Shown here in pieces: positions 15,469-23,717 of a stretch of DNA of 64,000 nt. Made by a program: the position numbers and the translations under genes. The notes below the pieces were generated by a model. It was not told the origin of the DNA. It ran no database searches and saw nothing but the letters and a program-made list of their open reading frames with translations. The first letter of the stretch is position 1. Every line of letters starts with the position of its first letter. The DNA is from Paenarthrobacter aurescens TC1 (lineage in GTDB: Bacteria > Actinomycetota > Actinomycetes > Actinomycetales > Micrococcaceae): the NCBI GenBank assembly GCA_000014925.1, contig CP000474.1, forward strand, positions 4,278,001 through 4,342,000. The letters are read 5' to 3'.

Positions 15469-16969
15469 TGTGGGCTCCTTGCCGGCTTTGCCACTCCTGG
15501 AAGCGTGCCTGCCATTCCTTATTCATCGGATACAGCCCATCAACGCTGTTGCCTTCCTGGACCATCTGGAAAATAAACGTCTCTTCCTTTTCCTGCTGGA
15601 TGCAGTCGTCCACCAGTTCTTCGGCGATAGCCGGCGGGATCACCAGGATGCCGTCCGAGTCGGCCACGATGATGTCCCCGGGCTGCACGGTGGCTCCGCC
15701 GCAGGCGATGGTGATGTCCGTGTCCCACGGAATGTGCCGGCGTCCCAGGACTGCAGGGTGCGGGTTGGCGAAGTAGGTGGGCATTTCCAGGTCGGCCACG
15801 GCCGAGTAGTCGCGGACGCCGCCGTCGGTAATGATTGCAGCGGCCCCACGGACCTGGGCACGCAACGCGAGGATGTCACCGACCGTGCCGGTACCCTTCT
15901 CCCCGCGGGCTTCCATCACCAGGATTTCGCCTTCGTTCACGGAGTCGATGGCCCGCTTCTGGGCGTTGAATCCGCCGCCGTGGGTCTTGAACAGGTCCTC
16001 GCGGTTGGGAACGTAACGCAGGGTCCGGGCCAGGCCCACCACCTTGCGGTCCGGGCGCGTGGCCTGCAGGCCGTCGATGCTCACGTTGTTCAGTCCGCGC
16101 TTGCGGAGCTGGGAGGAAAGGGTTGCGGTAGCGACGGATTCCAGCTTCGCCTTGAGCTCCGGACTCAGCACCGAAGCGGCGACGGCGGCCGGGACTGGCA
16201 GGCCCGCCGCTTCGCGCGATCCGTACGCCTCCTCCCGCTGGGTGTCATCAGTCTTGGGCCGGGCACCAAAGTCCGCGAACGGCGTCGTACCTTCCGTTAC
16301 TTTGGTGGCCAGGCGGCCGCTGCTGAAGTCACCGCCGGTGACCTCAATTTCGACGACGTCACCCGGCTTGGCCACGGAGGCGCCGGCGGGGGTGCCGGTG
16401 AGGATGATGTCGCCCTCTTCGAGCGTGAGCAGCTGGGAAAGGTCCGCGACGAGCTGCGCGAACGGGAAGAGGAGGTCCTCGGTGGTGTCGTCCTGGACGA
16501 GGTTCCCGTTGTGCCACGTCCGGATTCTCAACTGCGTGGGGTCAACGGCGTCGGCCGGAATCAGTGCGGGACCAACGGGAGTGAAGCCGTCGCCACCCTT
16601 GGACCGAACGTTGGAGCCCTTGTCCGCGTACCGGAGATCGTAGACGCCGAGGTCGTTGGACGCGGTGACCCATTCGACGTGGCTCCATGCATCGTCCAAT
16701 CCGACGCGACGGGCGGACTTGCCGATGACCAAGGCGATCTCGCCCTCGTACCCGAGCAGTTCACAACCGGCTGGGCGCTCAACGGTGCCGGGGGCGTCCG
16801 CGGATCCGAGTGCCAGCGAAGACGACGGCTTCAGAAAGTACGACGGCTGCTCGGGAGTGCGCCCACGCTGGGCCGCGCGGCTGGGGTAGTTGATGTGGAC
16901 GGCAATAACTTTGCGCGTCCGGGCCAGCATGTCCTGGCTGACTTCCTGGGTCCGGAACTCCAGTGTCAC
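15461..16969 (-). CDS. Two-domain FAH-family isomerase fused to an RraA-type aldolase/decarboxylase domain
   Basis: This 502-residue protein joins two enzyme folds. Residues about 1-215 are an FAH-family domain (SYFLKPSSSLALG, ELLGYEGEIALVIGKSARRV, LTGTPAGASVAKPGDVVEIEV), as in HpaG isomerases. Residues about 260-500 are an RraA-type domain with GTVGDILALRAQVRGAAAII, TDGGVRDYSAV and GDIIVADSDGILVIPP. In E. coli, HpaG is a tandem FAH protein that does both OPET decarboxylation and HHDD isomerisation. Here the RraA half may do the decarboxylation, filling the step between HpaE and HpaH. That division of labour is inferred. It starts at a GTG behind a GAGGAGG ribosome binding site and is first in the operon. 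Confidence 0.85.
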   Translation of the reverse strand: MTLEFRTQEVSQDMLARTRKVIAVHINYPSRAAQRGRTPEQPSYFLKPSSSLALGSADAPGTVERPAGCELLGYEGEIALVIGKSARRVGLDDAWSHVEWVTASNDLGVYDLRYADKGSNVRSKGGDGFTPVGPALIPADAVDPTQLRIRTWHNGNLVQDDTTEDLLFPFAQLVADLSQLLTLEEGDIILTGTPAGASVAKPGDVVEIEVTGGDFSSGRLATKVTEGTTPFADFGARPKTDDTQREEAYGSREAAGLPVPAAVAASVLSPELKAKLESVATATLSSQLRKRGLNNVSIDGLQATRPDRKVVGLARTLRYVPNREDLFKTHGGGFNAQKRAIDSVNEGEILVMEARGEKGTGTVGDILALRAQVRGAAAIITDGGVRDYSAVADLEMPTYFANPHPAVLGRRHIPWDTDITIACGGATVQPGDIIVADSDGILVIPPAIAEELVDDCIQQEKEETFIFQMVQEGNSVDGLYPMNKEWQARFQEWQSRQGAHSD

Positions 16970-17006
16970 GGCGCCTCCTCCTGATCAAACATTTATCAAG
17001 TACGAA

Positions 17007-17018
17007 ATCGTATACGAT
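17007..17018. promoter_or_regulatory. Palindromic operator candidate for the hpa operon
   Basis: ATCGTATACGAT is a perfect 12-bp palindrome 38 nt upstream of the GTG of the first hpa gene. Its GTATAC core matches the usual operator style of FCD-type GntR regulators, one of which is encoded in this operon. Confidence 0.55.
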
Positions 17019-17061
17019 AACTATGGACCTGGAACGTGATCCGCGTCAACCCCCTCATCAA

Positions 17062-17129
17062 ACCCAACTGACTCGCAATAGTGGTTGTCATGAGCGCCCA
17101 AAACAACCACTATTGCGAGTTAGTTGGGT
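17062..17129. repeat. Long near-perfect inverted repeat
   Basis: The arms 17062-17088 and 17103-17129 pair over 27 bp with one mismatch, around a 14-nt loop. There is no T-run, so it is not a standard terminator. It lies in the divergent gap between the hpa operon and the YdeI-like gene and may be a mobile palindromic element. Confidence 0.75.
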
Positions 17130-17152
17130 AGTCAGGAGGGGCGGGCGTCGCT

Positions 17153-17725
17153 TTGGGAGATGAGCAGGAGCAAGGGGAGCCGTTGAGGTTCGCCGATGGC
17201 CCGGAATGGGAACACTGGCTCTCCGAGAACCATGCCACCCGGACCGAAGCCTGGCTGGTCATCGGGAAGAAGAACTCGGGCGCTGGCCTCATTGAGATCC
17301 AAGACGCCCTGGACGGAGCCCTCTGTTTCGGCTGGATCGATGGCCAGCGCAAGGGCTACGACGAGACGACTTTCCTGCAGAGGTACTCCCGCCGCCGGAC
17401 TCGAAGTTCGTGGTCCCAAGTGAATGTAGGCAAAGCGGAGACGCTGATAGATGCAGGCCGCATGCGTCCGGCCGGATATGAGGAAATAGACGCAGCCAAA
17501 GCCGATGGCCGTTGGGATGCGGCCTACGTTTCCCAAGCCAACGCCGAGGTGCCGGAAGATCTGGAAGCTGCACTGGCACGTGACCCCGCGGCCCGCGAGG
17601 CTTTCCAGCGGCTCGGCAAGACCAGGCGTTACCTCGTCATCCTCCAGGTACTTAAAGCCCGCACTCCCGAGTCGCGTGCCAACGTCCTGTTCAAGGCAAT
17701 GGAGAAGTTGGCGAAGGGAAACTAG
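17153..17725 (+). CDS. YdeI/OmpD-associated family protein
   Basis: The 190-residue protein matches the YdeI/OmpD-associated family of small cytoplasmic proteins. It carries FADGPEWEHWLSENHATRTEAW, WLVIGKKNSG, the highly conserved CFGWIDGQRKGYDETTFLQR and RYSRRRTRSSWSQVN, and a C-terminal helix ending AMEKLAKGN. The molecular function is not established; members have been linked to peptide or bacteriocin resistance. I chose a TTG start at 17153 because CAGGAGGGG lies about 11 nt upstream and no ATG or GTG fits; this start is uncertain by a few codons. The downstream alpha/beta hydrolase on the same strand is 42 nt away and may be co-transcribed. Confidence 0.8.
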   Translation: MGDEQEQGEPLRFADGPEWEHWLSENHATRTEAWLVIGKKNSGAGLIEIQDALDGALCFGWIDGQRKGYDETTFLQRYSRRRTRSSWSQVNVGKAETLIDAGRMRPAGYEEIDAAKADGRWDAAYVSQANAEVPEDLEAALARDPAAREAFQRLGKTRRYLVILQVLKARTPESRANVLFKAMEKLAKGN

Positions 17726-17767
17726 CCACTCTTACAAACTGTCGGTGGGCTCCCGTAGGGTACCGGC

Positions 17768-18472
17768 ATGGACATCATCCTTGTACCCGGTTTCTGGTTG
17801 GACGCGTCGTCATGGGAGGAGGTGACGCCGCCCCTGAAAGCAGCTGGCCACAGGGTTCATCCGCTGACGCTGCCAGGGCTGGAGTCTGTGGATGCACCAC
17901 GTGCAGGTATCGGCCTCCGTACCCACATCGACGCCGTAGTGGCGAAGGTAGATTCCCTGGACGGCAAGGTGGTCCTGGTGGGCCACTCAGGTGGCGGCGC
18001 CATCATCCATGGCGTGGCCGATGCCCGCCCTGACCGAGTGGCGCGCGCCGTATACGTTGACAGCGGACCGCTCGGTGAGGGCGGGGTCATCAATGATGAA
18101 CTGCCCGACGACGGCGACGACCTCCCGCTGCCGCCTTGGGAACTGTTCGAAGACGAAGACCTGGTTGACCTGACGGATGAACTGAAGGAAGCCTTCCGTG
18201 CGCGGGCCATCCCGGAGCCTAAAGGCGTTGCCGTCGAGCAGCAACACCTGGGCGACGTCCGGCGCTACGACGTGCCGGCCACGATTATCGCCTGCCAGTT
18301 CCCCTCGTCGCTCCTCAAGGAATGGATGGATGCCGGACACCCGTTCACGGCGGAACTCGCCAGGATCCGGGACGTGGACTATATCGATCTCCCCACGGGA
18401 CACTGGCCGCAATTCACCAAACCCAAGCAACTGGGCGAGGCGATTTTGACCGCGGTGGAACGCGTCAGCTAG
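17768..18472 (+). CDS. Alpha/beta-fold hydrolase
   Basis: This 234-residue protein is a compact alpha/beta hydrolase. It starts MDIILVPGFWLDASSWEEV (oxyanion-hole region), has the nucleophile elbow VGHSGGGAII near residue 75, and ends with DLPTGHWPQFTKP, whose His would complete the triad. It resembles the family often annotated as esterase or salicylate-esterase-like in actinobacteria. The substrate is unknown. It follows the YdeI-like gene on the same strand and is convergent with the next gene, whose stop codon is only 4 nt away. Confidence 0.85.
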   Translation: MDIILVPGFWLDASSWEEVTPPLKAAGHRVHPLTLPGLESVDAPRAGIGLRTHIDAVVAKVDSLDGKVVLVGHSGGGAIIHGVADARPDRVARAVYVDSGPLGEGGVINDELPDDGDDLPLPPWELFEDEDLVDLTDELKEAFRARAIPEPKGVAVEQQHLGDVRRYDVPATIIACQFPSSLLKEWMDAGHPFTAELARIRDVDYIDLPTGHWPQFTKPKQLGEAILTAVERVS

Positions 18473-18476
18473 CTAC

Positions 18477-18926
18477 TTAGTGGCGGGGCGGCGTATTAGT
18501 CGCCGGCCCTTCCGGCGCGGCGCCGCCCTCGTCAGTCCAGTCGCTTCCCGTGGTGTCATCCAAGGCAGGATCGGACACAACATCCGACTTGATGGTGGGC
18601 ACGGTGGTGACGGTTGGCTTGGTAACGGCGGGCTTGCCGTCGGAAGAGGAACCGGGATGTTCGCTGCCCTTCGGGGACGTGATGCCCGGGAACATGGTCT
18701 CGGCCTTTTCCATCAGCTTCTTGCCGGCCTCATACAGGTTGTCCAAAATGTCCGGCACCGACTCTTGGACGGCTTCCGTGGCCTGGTGGACGTTCTCTTG
18801 AACCTCAGGGTTCTTCCAAAGCTTCTCAGTGCCTCCCCGCACGCGGCGATACACCTCCGGCCAGGATTTGGATCCCCACACGTAACCGACAGCCACGCCA
18901 ACGGCGAACAATGCTTTGCCTTTCAC
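18477..18926 (-). CDS. YtxH-like membrane-anchored hypothetical protein
   Basis: The 149-residue protein starts with a short hydrophobic segment (KGKALFAVGVAVGYVWGSKS) typical of YtxH-like small stress proteins. An amphipathic, coiled-coil-prone region follows (YRRVRGGTEKLWKNPEVQEN and on), and the C-terminal third is a disordered Pro/Thr/Asp-rich tail. It is probably anchored in the membrane with the bulk in the cytoplasm. The GTG at 18926 is preceded by GGAAGGAG, which decides the start over longer frames. It is divergent from the csbD-like gene. No enzymatic motif is present and the function is unknown, perhaps envelope stress. Confidence 0.7.
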   Translation of the reverse strand: MKGKALFAVGVAVGYVWGSKSWPEVYRRVRGGTEKLWKNPEVQENVHQATEAVQESVPDILDNLYEAGKKLMEKAETMFPGITSPKGSEHPGSSSDGKPAVTKPTVTTVPTIKSDVVSDPALDDTTGSDWTDEGGAAPEGPATNTPPRH

Positions 18927-19111
18927 AGCAATCACTCCTTCCGAGGTGTTTGTCCTTCGACAGTAGTCCCGCTGGCCGCACCATGTCACCTGCGCCTTGA
19001 CCGCGAACCAGTTAATCCGGATTTGCCGAAATAAAACTACCAACTAAACTCTTATGCCAACCAACGGATAACGCAGGAAGTAACCGCATCACAACCCGAG
19101 GAGTGAAAACC

Positions 19112-19309
19112 ATGGGACTGGGCGACAAGATTAAGAACGCTGCTGAAGAAGCAGTTGGCAAGGTCAAGGAAAAGACCGGCGAAACCACCGGCGACAGGGA
19201 CCTGCAGGCCGAGGGCCTTGGCGAGCAATCGAGGGCAAACCTCAAGCAGTCCGGGGAGAAGATCAACGACGCCGCCAAGGGAGTCGCGGACTCTTTCAAG
19301 GGTCACTAG
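19112..19309 (+). CDS. CsbD-family stress protein
   Basis: This 65-residue protein is a typical CsbD-like hydrophilin: MGLGDKIKNAAEEAVGKVKE, then a GETTGDRDLQAEGLGEQSRA segment and helix-forming repeats to the end. CsbD proteins are general-stress products in many bacteria, but no biochemical activity is established. The ATG at 19112 is chosen because GAGGAG lies 9 nt upstream; a GTG three codons earlier overlaps that site. A 25-residue protein related to its N-terminus is encoded at 28741. Confidence 0.88.
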   Translation: MGLGDKIKNAAEEAVGKVKEKTGETTGDRDLQAEGLGEQSRANLKQSGEKINDAAKGVADSFKGH

Positions 19310-19613
19310 ACCGCGAATCCGCGGCATTCCGGGGCTGCAAGCAAGGACGGACTAATAGTCAGGTTACTTGCTACTAGCCCCGGGAGCCGCTAGCGTTGCT
19401 TGTGTAGTACCGAGTCTGACCCAATCAGCAGGAGTGCTTTATTGGCTATATTTCATAAATTCATCGGGGTTGCATAAATAGTTCCACTCCCCCACATTCC
19501 ATAGGGCCTCCAGGGCCCCATCACGGTGCCTACACCTTGGAACAGGCACCCGGTGAACTTACTCGCTTCATCACGTTCATGGAATTTCCATCAACAAGAA
19601 AGTAGGAGCAAAA
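19310..19613. promoter_or_regulatory. Intergenic region upstream of the GlsB gene
   Basis: This 304-nt gap has no credible gene. It holds a small hairpin (GGTGCCT at 19525-19531 with AGGCACC at 19544-19550) and an AT-rich stretch around 19437-19475 that could carry the promoter of the next gene. Confidence 0.35.
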
Positions 19614-19883
19614 ATGGGTTTCTTTGGTTTTCTTCTGCTCGGTCTTTTGGCCGGCGCTATCGCAAAGCTTATTCTTCCCGGCCGCCAGGGTGGCGGCTGG
19701 CTGATCACCCTCCTCTTGGGCGTCGTCGGCGCTCTTCTGGGCGGTTGGATCGGCGGCCTCATCTTCGGCACCGGCCTCCAGGAATTCTTCTCCCTCACCA
19801 CGTGGCTCCTGGCCATCGGCGGCTCAATCATCGTGCTGCTGATTTACGGCCTGGTCACCGGCCGCAAGGCACACCATGGCTAA
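19614..19883 (+). CDS. GlsB/YeaQ/YmgE family stress-response membrane protein
   Basis: The 89-residue protein is almost entirely hydrophobic, with three glycine-rich membrane segments. It carries the family hallmark GLLAGAIAKLILPGRQGGGW followed by LLGVVGALLGGWIGG. Such transglycosylase-associated or GlsB proteins sit in the cytoplasmic membrane and are induced by general stress; their activity is not known. The ATG follows AGTAGGAGC. The next gene overlaps its end by 8 nt. Confidence 0.9.
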   Translation: MGFFGFLLLGLLAGAIAKLILPGRQGGGWLITLLLGVVGALLGGWIGGLIFGTGLQEFFSLTTWLLAIGGSIIVLLIYGLVTGRKAHHG

Positions 19884-20136
19884 CAACCAGAACCGCGACG
19901 CCAACGGCGAGGAACTCGACGGCCAGTACACCGAAGGTGATTACGGAGACGCAGGGGCGTCACCGGAAACCCTGGAGGATGACGCCGGCGGTGACTACAC
20001 GGAGGGTGACTACGCAGAAAAGACAGTGCCCTCGGCGGATGCCGAGCTCGACGAAAAGAACACGGAAGACACCCCACGGGATCGTCCGTTCTCATCCGAA
20101 CCGGATGACGAAGCGTCGGGCACCAGCCGCCCGTAA
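19876..20136 (+). CDS. Acidic, probably disordered protein
   Basis: I do not recognise a family. The 86-residue product is strongly acidic and low in hydrophobic residues, with two copies of a Y-T-E-G-D-Y motif (GQYTEGDYGDAG and GDYTEGDYAEKT). It is likely to be intrinsically disordered. It overlaps the GlsB gene by 8 nt and precedes a clear terminator, so the two form one transcript. A role in dehydration or salt stress would fit its composition and neighbour but is only inferred. Confidence 0.62.
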   Translation: MANNQNRDANGEELDGQYTEGDYGDAGASPETLEDDAGGDYTEGDYAEKTVPSADAELDEKNTEDTPRDRPFSSEPDDEASGTSRP

Positions 20137-20151
20137 CATCTAAATACAGCC

Positions 20152-20190
20152 AAGAACCCGGAGGACTGCAACCGCAGCTCCGGGTTCTTG
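20152..20190 (+). terminator. Terminator of the GlsB/acidic-protein transcript
   Basis: AAGAACCCGGA (20152-20162) pairs with TCCGGGTTCTT (20179-20189), and an inner CTGC/GCAG stem extends it. It follows the stop at 20136. Confidence 0.75.
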
Positions 20191-20280
20191 CGTTGTCCGG
20201 GGCCTGATACTTTCGGGCATGGATTGTTGGGGCATTGGAGCGGAGGTCCGCGTAGCGTCGGTGAAAAGAATGGAGACAGG

Positions 20281-21144
20281 ATGCAGGGCTGGAACCGGGC
20301 CATTGAACTCATCGAGCAGGATCTCACCGCGGAGATCGAAGTGGCAGATTTGGCGCGTGCCGCTTTAACCTCCGAATACCACTTCCGGCGGATGTTTTCC
20401 TCCCTGGCAGGCCTGCCGATCTCCGAGTACATCCGCAGGCGGCGCCTGACAGCGGCCACTGCGGAAATCCTGGAGGGCAGGGCTGTGCTGGACGTTGCCT
20501 TTCGCTACGGGTACGGATCGGCGGAAGCATTCACCCGCGCGTTCAAGGCCATGCACGGGCTCAACCCATCCCAAGCCCGATTGCCGGGAGCGGTTCTCCA
20601 TTCCCAGCCTCAACTGAGGTTCCACGTCCGAGTCGAAGGAAATACCGACATGAAGCACCGCATAGAAGACAAACCTGCTTTCCGCCTTATCGGACTGAAA
20701 GCCCGTGTTCCGCTGGTCCACGAAGGACCCAATCACGCCATCATCGAGTTTCAACGGGGCCTGGACCCCGCCGTCACCGCACGCATGCTCGAGTTGGCGG
20801 ATGCGGATCCGGCCGGGCCCTTGTCAGTCACTGACAACATGGAAGAACAGCGCACCGAGGGAAGCGAACTGGATTACTGGCACGCAGTGGCTTCTACCAA
20901 GCCTGCCCCTCCGGGCTTCGATTCCCTTGAGGTCCCGGCAGGGCTGTGGGTGGTCTTTGAAACCGAGGGAAAGTTCCCGGAAGTCCTGCAGGGTATGTGG
21001 GCAGACGCCGCCACGGAATGGTTTCCGGCCAACCCCTACAGGTGGGCGCCGGGACCGGAAATGCTCAGTGTTCAGGTGGAACCAGGCCGGACGCATGGCC
21101 GCGGCCAATTGTGGATCCCTATTGAAAGGGAAGATCTACCCTGA
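20281..21144 (+). CDS. AraC-family regulator with GyrI-like effector domain
   Basis: The 287-residue protein has an N-terminal AraC DNA-binding domain with two helix-turn-helix units (AEIEVADLARAALTSEYHFR and AVLDVAFRYGYGSAEAFTRAF). A C-terminal GyrI-like small-molecule-binding domain begins near residue 120 (MKHRIEDKPAFRLIGLKARV). This Rob/SoxS-with-GyrI layout is common in Gram-positive regulators of drug or stress responses. The ATG at 20281 follows GGAGACAGG; upstream in-frame codons run through the promoter gap. Its end overlaps the convergent isochorismatase gene by 9 nt. The target genes are unknown. Confidence 0.9.
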   Translation: MQGWNRAIELIEQDLTAEIEVADLARAALTSEYHFRRMFSSLAGLPISEYIRRRRLTAATAEILEGRAVLDVAFRYGYGSAEAFTRAFKAMHGLNPSQARLPGAVLHSQPQLRFHVRVEGNTDMKHRIEDKPAFRLIGLKARVPLVHEGPNHAIIEFQRGLDPAVTARMLELADADPAGPLSVTDNMEEQRTEGSELDYWHAVASTKPAPPGFDSLEVPAGLWVVFETEGKFPEVLQGMWADAATEWFPANPYRWAPGPEMLSVQVEPGRTHGRGQLWIPIEREDLP

Positions 21145-21699
21145 CGGAGCTGATTCGAGGAGCTGGTAGATCTCGGCCAGGGGCAGCACGTTCTGCCGGT
21201 ACTCACGAATAAGAACCCGCAGCACTGACTCGGCAGCCTCTGCATCCTCCGTTCCAATGGCCTCGGCTGCGTAAACCGCCTTGATGTTGTGCGCAAAGGC
21301 ATCGGCGGCCGTTTGGGCAATGCAGTTATGGGCAGAAATGCCGGCGAGAATGACCGTGTCGACGCCCCAATTCCTCAGGCGCATCGCAAGATCAGTTCCA
21401 AAAAAGGCACTGTCCCGGGTCTTGATCAACCGTGGAAGATCGGCAGTGAGCAGCCCGGGAACAAACTCGGCCTGCTCACTGCCCCTGAAGATGAAGCCCT
21501 GATCATCCTCAAGCATGTTGAGGCTCCACGTGGATTTATCCCGTTCGTGAACGGTTTCCACCAGGAGGACTTTGGACCCGGCTTGGAGCGCGGCGTTGGT
21601 CAGCGAATTACAGGCAGCAACAATTTCCTGCCGACGCCCCTTCAAAGAAGGGTCTTCGAAGTAGGCGTTCTGCATGTCGATCACCAACACAGCGATCAT
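21136..21699 (-). CDS. Isochorismatase-family cysteine hydrolase
   Basis: The 187-residue protein has the isochorismatase/nicotinamidase fold and catalytic triad: Asp in LVIDMQNAYFE (residue 8), Lys in LIKTRDSAFFGTDL, and Cys in GISAHNCIAQTAADAF. Members hydrolyse amide or enol-ether bonds of small molecules in the cytoplasm. The segment before the cysteine (ISAHNC) differs from the more usual G-x-x-T-x-x-C, so the substrate group is unclear. The gene is convergent with the AraC-type regulator, overlapping it by 9 nt. Confidence 0.85.
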   Translation of the reverse strand: MIAVLVIDMQNAYFEDPSLKGRRQEIVAACNSLTNAALQAGSKVLLVETVHERDKSTWSLNMLEDDQGFIFRGSEQAEFVPGLLTADLPRLIKTRDSAFFGTDLAMRLRNWGVDTVILAGISAHNCIAQTAADAFAHNIKAVYAAEAIGTEDAEAAESVLRVLIREYRQNVLPLAEIYQLLESAPSG

Positions 21700-21750
21700 T
21701 GGCTGTCCCCCTACTTAAAACTCAACCTCATTGAAACGCTCCGCCGCAGC

Positions 21751-22686
21751 TCAGAGTGCCTTGCCACCCGTGACGGGAAGGACGGCGCCTGACATGTAGG
21801 ATCCTTCGTCGGATGCCAGCAGCACGTAGGCAGGTGCCAGCTCAGCCGGCTGGCCGGCCCGGCCCAGCGGGGTGTCCTGCCCGAAGGTGGGGAGCTTGTC
21901 CGGCCATTCGGTGGCAGGAATCAGCGGGGTCCAGATAGGGCCCGGCGCCACTGCGTTGACGCGAATGCCCTTGGGACCGAGTTCCTCGGCCATGGCCTTG
22001 GTGAAAGCCACTTGGGCTGCCTTGGTCATGGCGTAGTCGATCAATTGCGCGGAAGGATTGAAGGCCTGGATGGATGCCGTGACAATGATCGAGGCACCCG
22101 GACGGAGATGTGGAATGGCTGCCTGCGCAGTCCATATAAGGGAATACAGATTGGTCTTGAAGACCCTGTCGAACTCCTCAGTGGGGATGGTCTCCAAGCC
22201 TTCGCGGTTCTTCTGGTAGGCCGCGTTCAACACCACCACGTTGAGCCCACCAAGCTCCTGCACGGTTCGTTCCACAATCTCAGCCGCAAAGCCCTCATCC
22301 CGCGCATCCCCGGGCAACAGCAGGACCTGCGCTCCGCACTCACGGATCCATTCCGCCGTCGACTGTGCGTCTTCCTCTTCCTCAGGCAGGTAGCTGATAG
22401 CCACGTTGGCACCCTCTCGCGCGTAGGCGATGGCTACCGCGGCGCCGATGCCGGAGTCGCCTCCGGTGATGAGGGCGGTCTTGCCCTGAAGGCGCCCGTG
22501 CCCCACGTAGCTCTTCTCGCCATGGTCCGGTTGCGGATCCAGCGGCTTGGTGAGGCCCGGCTGTTCCTGTTCCTGCTGGGGGAATTTGCCCGAGTGGTAC
22601 CCGCTGCGGGGATCCGATGGCGCGGAGGTGAGGCGGTTCCCGTCGGTTCGCTGCTTGTCTGTCTGGTTCGGATCACCTTGAGTCAT
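21751..22686 (-). CDS. SDR oxidoreductase of the general-stress (YdaD/YhxC-like) group
   Basis: This 311-residue SDR carries a hydrophilic N-terminal extension of about 65 residues rich in Gln, Pro and Asp. The Rossmann domain follows with TGGDSGIG, NAAYQ, TASIQAFNPS and the active-site pair YAMTK. That architecture is typical of the stress-induced SDRs known from Bacillus as general stress protein 39 and relatives. The substrate is unknown; NAD(P)H is expected. The ATG lies close behind a GGGGCAG ribosome binding site. It sits among other small stress-type genes, which agrees with a stress role. Confidence 0.88.
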   Translation of the reverse strand: MTQGDPNQTDKQRTDGNRLTSAPSDPRSGYHSGKFPQQEQEQPGLTKPLDPQPDHGEKSYVGHGRLQGKTALITGGDSGIGAAVAIAYAREGANVAISYLPEEEEDAQSTAEWIRECGAQVLLLPGDARDEGFAAEIVERTVQELGGLNVVVLNAAYQKNREGLETIPTEEFDRVFKTNLYSLIWTAQAAIPHLRPGASIIVTASIQAFNPSAQLIDYAMTKAAQVAFTKAMAEELGPKGIRVNAVAPGPIWTPLIPATEWPDKLPTFGQDTPLGRAGQPAELAPAYVLLASDEGSYMSGAVLPVTGGKAL

Positions 22687-22786
22687 GGTTCTGCCCCTTT
22701 TTCAGATTTCACTGCATGGCACTGATTCTCTACACGGTACTTTTTGCTCTGTACCCCGCTTCCCAAGCTCCTAAACGCCGTCAGAA

Positions 22787-23635
22787 CTAGGTCCGCAGAG
22801 TCCTCGCTTTGACCATGAGGAACAACCCATAGGAGATGAGCCCGAGTGCCACAGCAGCCAGCAAATACGGACCATAAGGCTGCTCCCTCAGGGCTTTCAA
22901 ACTGCCGTCAAGCCCGGTTGATTGCTCGGGCTGGGCGCGAACCGCTGCAATGACCACCAGCAATCCAACGAGGAACAGGGCGATCCCCTTGGCGATGTAG
23001 CCCACCACGCCGACCCAGAGTTGGAACTTGTGCACGGCCTGGCTGGACGACAGAGAGAGGTCCTTCGTGAACGTCTGCCGGAAGCCCCTCACCGCAAAAA
23101 CGATGCCGGTGATCGCTACTCCGGCGCCGATGGCGACCAGCAGGAATACGCCGAACGGCGCCTTCATGAGAGTGACAGTGAAGTCGCTGCTGGATTCACG
23201 GCTGTTCTGGCCCTGTCCTACGACGAAGGACATGATGGTGGCAGCCAAAGCAGCGAACACAAGGGCCTGCCCCAGGGCCGAGAGCCTCTTGGTCAGTTTG
23301 TTGTCCGAGGCGTTCCGGTAGCCCAGGATGGCATTTCCCAATTGCCATAAGGCCAACGCCGCACAGGCTGCGAAGCAGGCCCAGAGCAGGAAGGGGCCGG
23401 CTGGCTTGTTGGCCAATTCGGTCACCGCACCACTGACATCGGCCTCACCGCCGCGGCCCACCGCGAGTTGGACTGCGATGACGCCGATCAGCACGTGCAG
23501 CAGCCCGCTCACGGCGTAACCGGCCCGGGCAACAGCTGCGAAAGTTCGCGAGTTCGCGGCTTCCTCGGCCACATCAGCGGCCTTCCTCATCTCTTCCTTG
23601 ATGGCAAGCCTCCTTATTTTCGCGTTGGACTCCAT
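22787..23635 (-). CDS. DUF1206 membrane protein
   Basis: The 282-residue protein is an integral membrane protein with about six transmembrane segments in three repeated pairs, each starting with a motif such as ARAGYAVSGLLHVLIGVIAV, SALGQALVFAALAAT or VGVVGYIAKGIALFLVG. This is the DUF1206 pattern; no function is known for the family. The start at 23635 has its A/G-rich site only about 2 nt upstream, and an AGGAGG lies inside codons 8-9, so translation may begin further in (the next Met is residue 16). It is followed leftward by the stress-type SDR and preceded by a hairpin. Confidence 0.82.
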   Translation of the reverse strand: MESNAKIRRLAIKEEMRKAADVAEEAANSRTFAAVARAGYAVSGLLHVLIGVIAVQLAVGRGGEADVSGAVTELANKPAGPFLLWACFAACAALALWQLGNAILGYRNASDNKLTKRLSALGQALVFAALAATIMSFVVGQGQNSRESSSDFTVTLMKAPFGVFLLVAIGAGVAITGIVFAVRGFRQTFTKDLSLSSSQAVHKFQLWVGVVGYIAKGIALFLVGLLVVIAAVRAQPEQSTGLDGSLKALREQPYGPYLLAAVALGLISYGLFLMVKARTLRT

Positions 23636-23650
23636 CGTCCCTTAAACGAC

Positions 23651-23680
23651 GTCGGGCAGGCCCCTTGGTGCCTGCCCGAC
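23651..23680. terminator. Hairpin between the DUF1206 gene and a small gene
   Basis: GTCGGGCAGGC (23651-23661) pairs perfectly with GCCTGCCCGAC (23670-23680). The right arm and its flank are repeated imperfectly at 23689-23703. Read leftward it follows the stop of the small gene at 23718. Confidence 0.6.
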
Positions 23681-23717
23681 TCAAAGGGTGCCCGCCCGAC
23701 TCAAAACTTGAAGGGAC

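Noticed and set aside
15461..16969. Possible frameshift fusion of two separate genes
   Set aside because: The frame is continuous through the linker, both domains keep their motifs, and no internal ribosome binding site or start is obvious at the junction, so a genuine fusion is more likely.
15428..16984. 518-codon plus-strand frame across the FAH-RraA fusion
   Set aside because: It is a shadow of the fusion gene; the fusion is supported by domain motifs throughout and a strong ribosome binding site.
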